A stretch of DNA of 64,000 nt from Methylophaga sp. (GTDB taxonomy: Bacteria; Pseudomonadota; Gammaproteobacteria; Nitrosococcales; Methylophagaceae): positions 310,001 to 374,000 of the forward strand of contig JAFIFW010000005.1 in the NCBI GenBank assembly GCA_020831825.1, given 5' to 3'. The position numbers were made by a program, and so were the translations under genes. The stretch's first letter is position 1. The number at the start of each line of letters is the position of its first letter. A model generated the notes under the pieces. It saw nothing but the letters and a program-made list of their open reading frames with translations. It ran no database searches and had not been told where the DNA came from. This document shows, one piece after another, positions 63,638-64,000 of the stretch.

Positions 63638-64000
63638 ATGGTGGATATGACACTCGCACAGTGGCGGTTGGCAGAACTGGCTATTCACTATCCTGGAGCC
63701 ACCGCAGTATTGTTCAAGCATCAGCTTGATTTTTGTCAGGCTGGTCAGACGAGGCTGGCAGATGCAGCCGTTGCAAGACAGTTGGATATCGAGGCGTTGA
63801 TCAGCACCCTGAGCAAGTATCAGACGCAGGCGGATGATACCGATTGGTCGCAATACGACAGTGATACCCTGATTGCGCATATTTTGCATCGTTATCACGA
63901 GCGGCACCGACAGCAGTTTCCCGAACTTATCCGGCTTGCTGAACGAGTTGAGCTGGATAATGTCAATCATGCGGCTTGCCCGAGTGGTCTGGTCTTGCTT
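63638..64000 (+). CDS. ytfE: Iron-sulfur cluster repair protein (RIC/YtfE/ScdA), N-terminal part
   Basis: 121 residues, open to the right edge. N-terminal DUF542-like domain: LAQWRLAELAIHYPGATAVLFKHQLDFCQAG. Then a hemerythrin-like di-iron domain begins with LIAHILHRYHERHRQQFPEL (first iron-ligand histidines). AAAGGAG lies six bases upstream of the ATG. YtfE repairs Fe-S clusters damaged by nitric oxide or oxidants. The usual DFCCGG of the N-terminal domain reads DFCQAG, so the second Cys is missing. Confidence 0.9.
   Translation, partial: MVDMTLAQWRLAELAIHYPGATAVLFKHQLDFCQAGQTRLADAAVARQLDIEALISTLSKYQTQADDTDWSQYDSDTLIAHILHRYHERHRQQFPELIRLAERVELDNVNHAACPSGLVLL

Overview
The window reads as chromosomal DNA of a motile, free-living gammaproteobacterium. 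The left end carries the macromolecular-synthesis block yqeY-dnaG-rpoD followed by a CAU-anticodon tRNA, as in enterobacteria and pseudomonads. Other gammaproteobacterial marks are a Che2/F7-type chemosensory operon, a Cpx-type envelope stress system with a recognisable CpxR box, PdxH, Tpx, Cfa, Dps and a YtfE/RIC gene behind an FNR/Anr-like site. I cannot fix the genus from sequence alone. Both ends cut genes: a YqeY-like protein on the left and a RIC protein on the right.

Layout. 1-4.1 kb: yqeY (partial), dnaG, rpoD, tRNA-Ile2, terminator. 4.2-17.4 kb (minus strand): one long chemosensory operon running small ORF, STAS protein, cheY, cheA, cheW, soluble PAS receptor with a DWEEF tail, cheR, cheB, cheD, and a large Hpt/REC/PAS hybrid kinase. 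17.6-20.9 kb (plus strand, divergent): a partner-switching module made of a minimal membrane MCP, a STAS protein, an RsbW-like ATPase and a REC-PP2C phosphatase. 21.4-26.1 kb: membrane protein, lipoprotein, NMT1-type binding protein fused to GGDEF, small Trp-rich protein, pdxH, tpx. 26.1-31.8 kb (minus): a Pst-like phosphorus-type ABC importer with a phosphonoacetate-hydrolase-like enzyme and a SorC-family regulator, with a Pho-box-like site in front of the binding protein. 32-35.8 kb: hypotheticals, a sodium:solute symporter and a DUF4168 protein. 35.9-38.8 kb: histidine kinase plus sigma-54 activator. 39-43 kb: membrane hypothetical, esterase-like lipoprotein, FAD oxidoreductase, a decayed GGDEF gene, 5-formyl-THF cyclo-ligase, NsrR-like regulator. 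43.3-45.6 kb: PepSY protein/response regulator/kinase operon. 45.7-49.4 kb: Aer-like receptor (apparently starting at an ATT codon), cfa, dps. 49.5-52.5 kb: cpxA-cpxR with divergent cpxP-like gene, then a MITE-like element. 52.5-56.5 kb: aldehyde dehydrogenase, acetolactate synthase, a motB without motA. 57-64 kb: CHASE-PAS-PAS-GGDEF-EAL-CZB protein, HDOD protein, CopA copper ATPase, RIC (partial).

How the parts fit. The window is dominated by signal transduction: four sensor kinases, three MCPs, two intact c-di-GMP proteins plus one dead one, a PP2C/STAS switch and an HDOD protein. The most promising unit is the divergent pair formed by the F7-like chemosensory operon, itself headed by a STAS gene, and the plus-strand partner-switching module. 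They probably form one sensory locus in which chemoreceptor output and serine phosphorylation of STAS proteins meet. The second is the Pst-like/SorC/phosphonate-hydrolase-like operon, which looks like a dedicated uptake and cleavage route for an organophosphorus compound. All functional statements rest on motifs and gene order read by eye. No database search was run.
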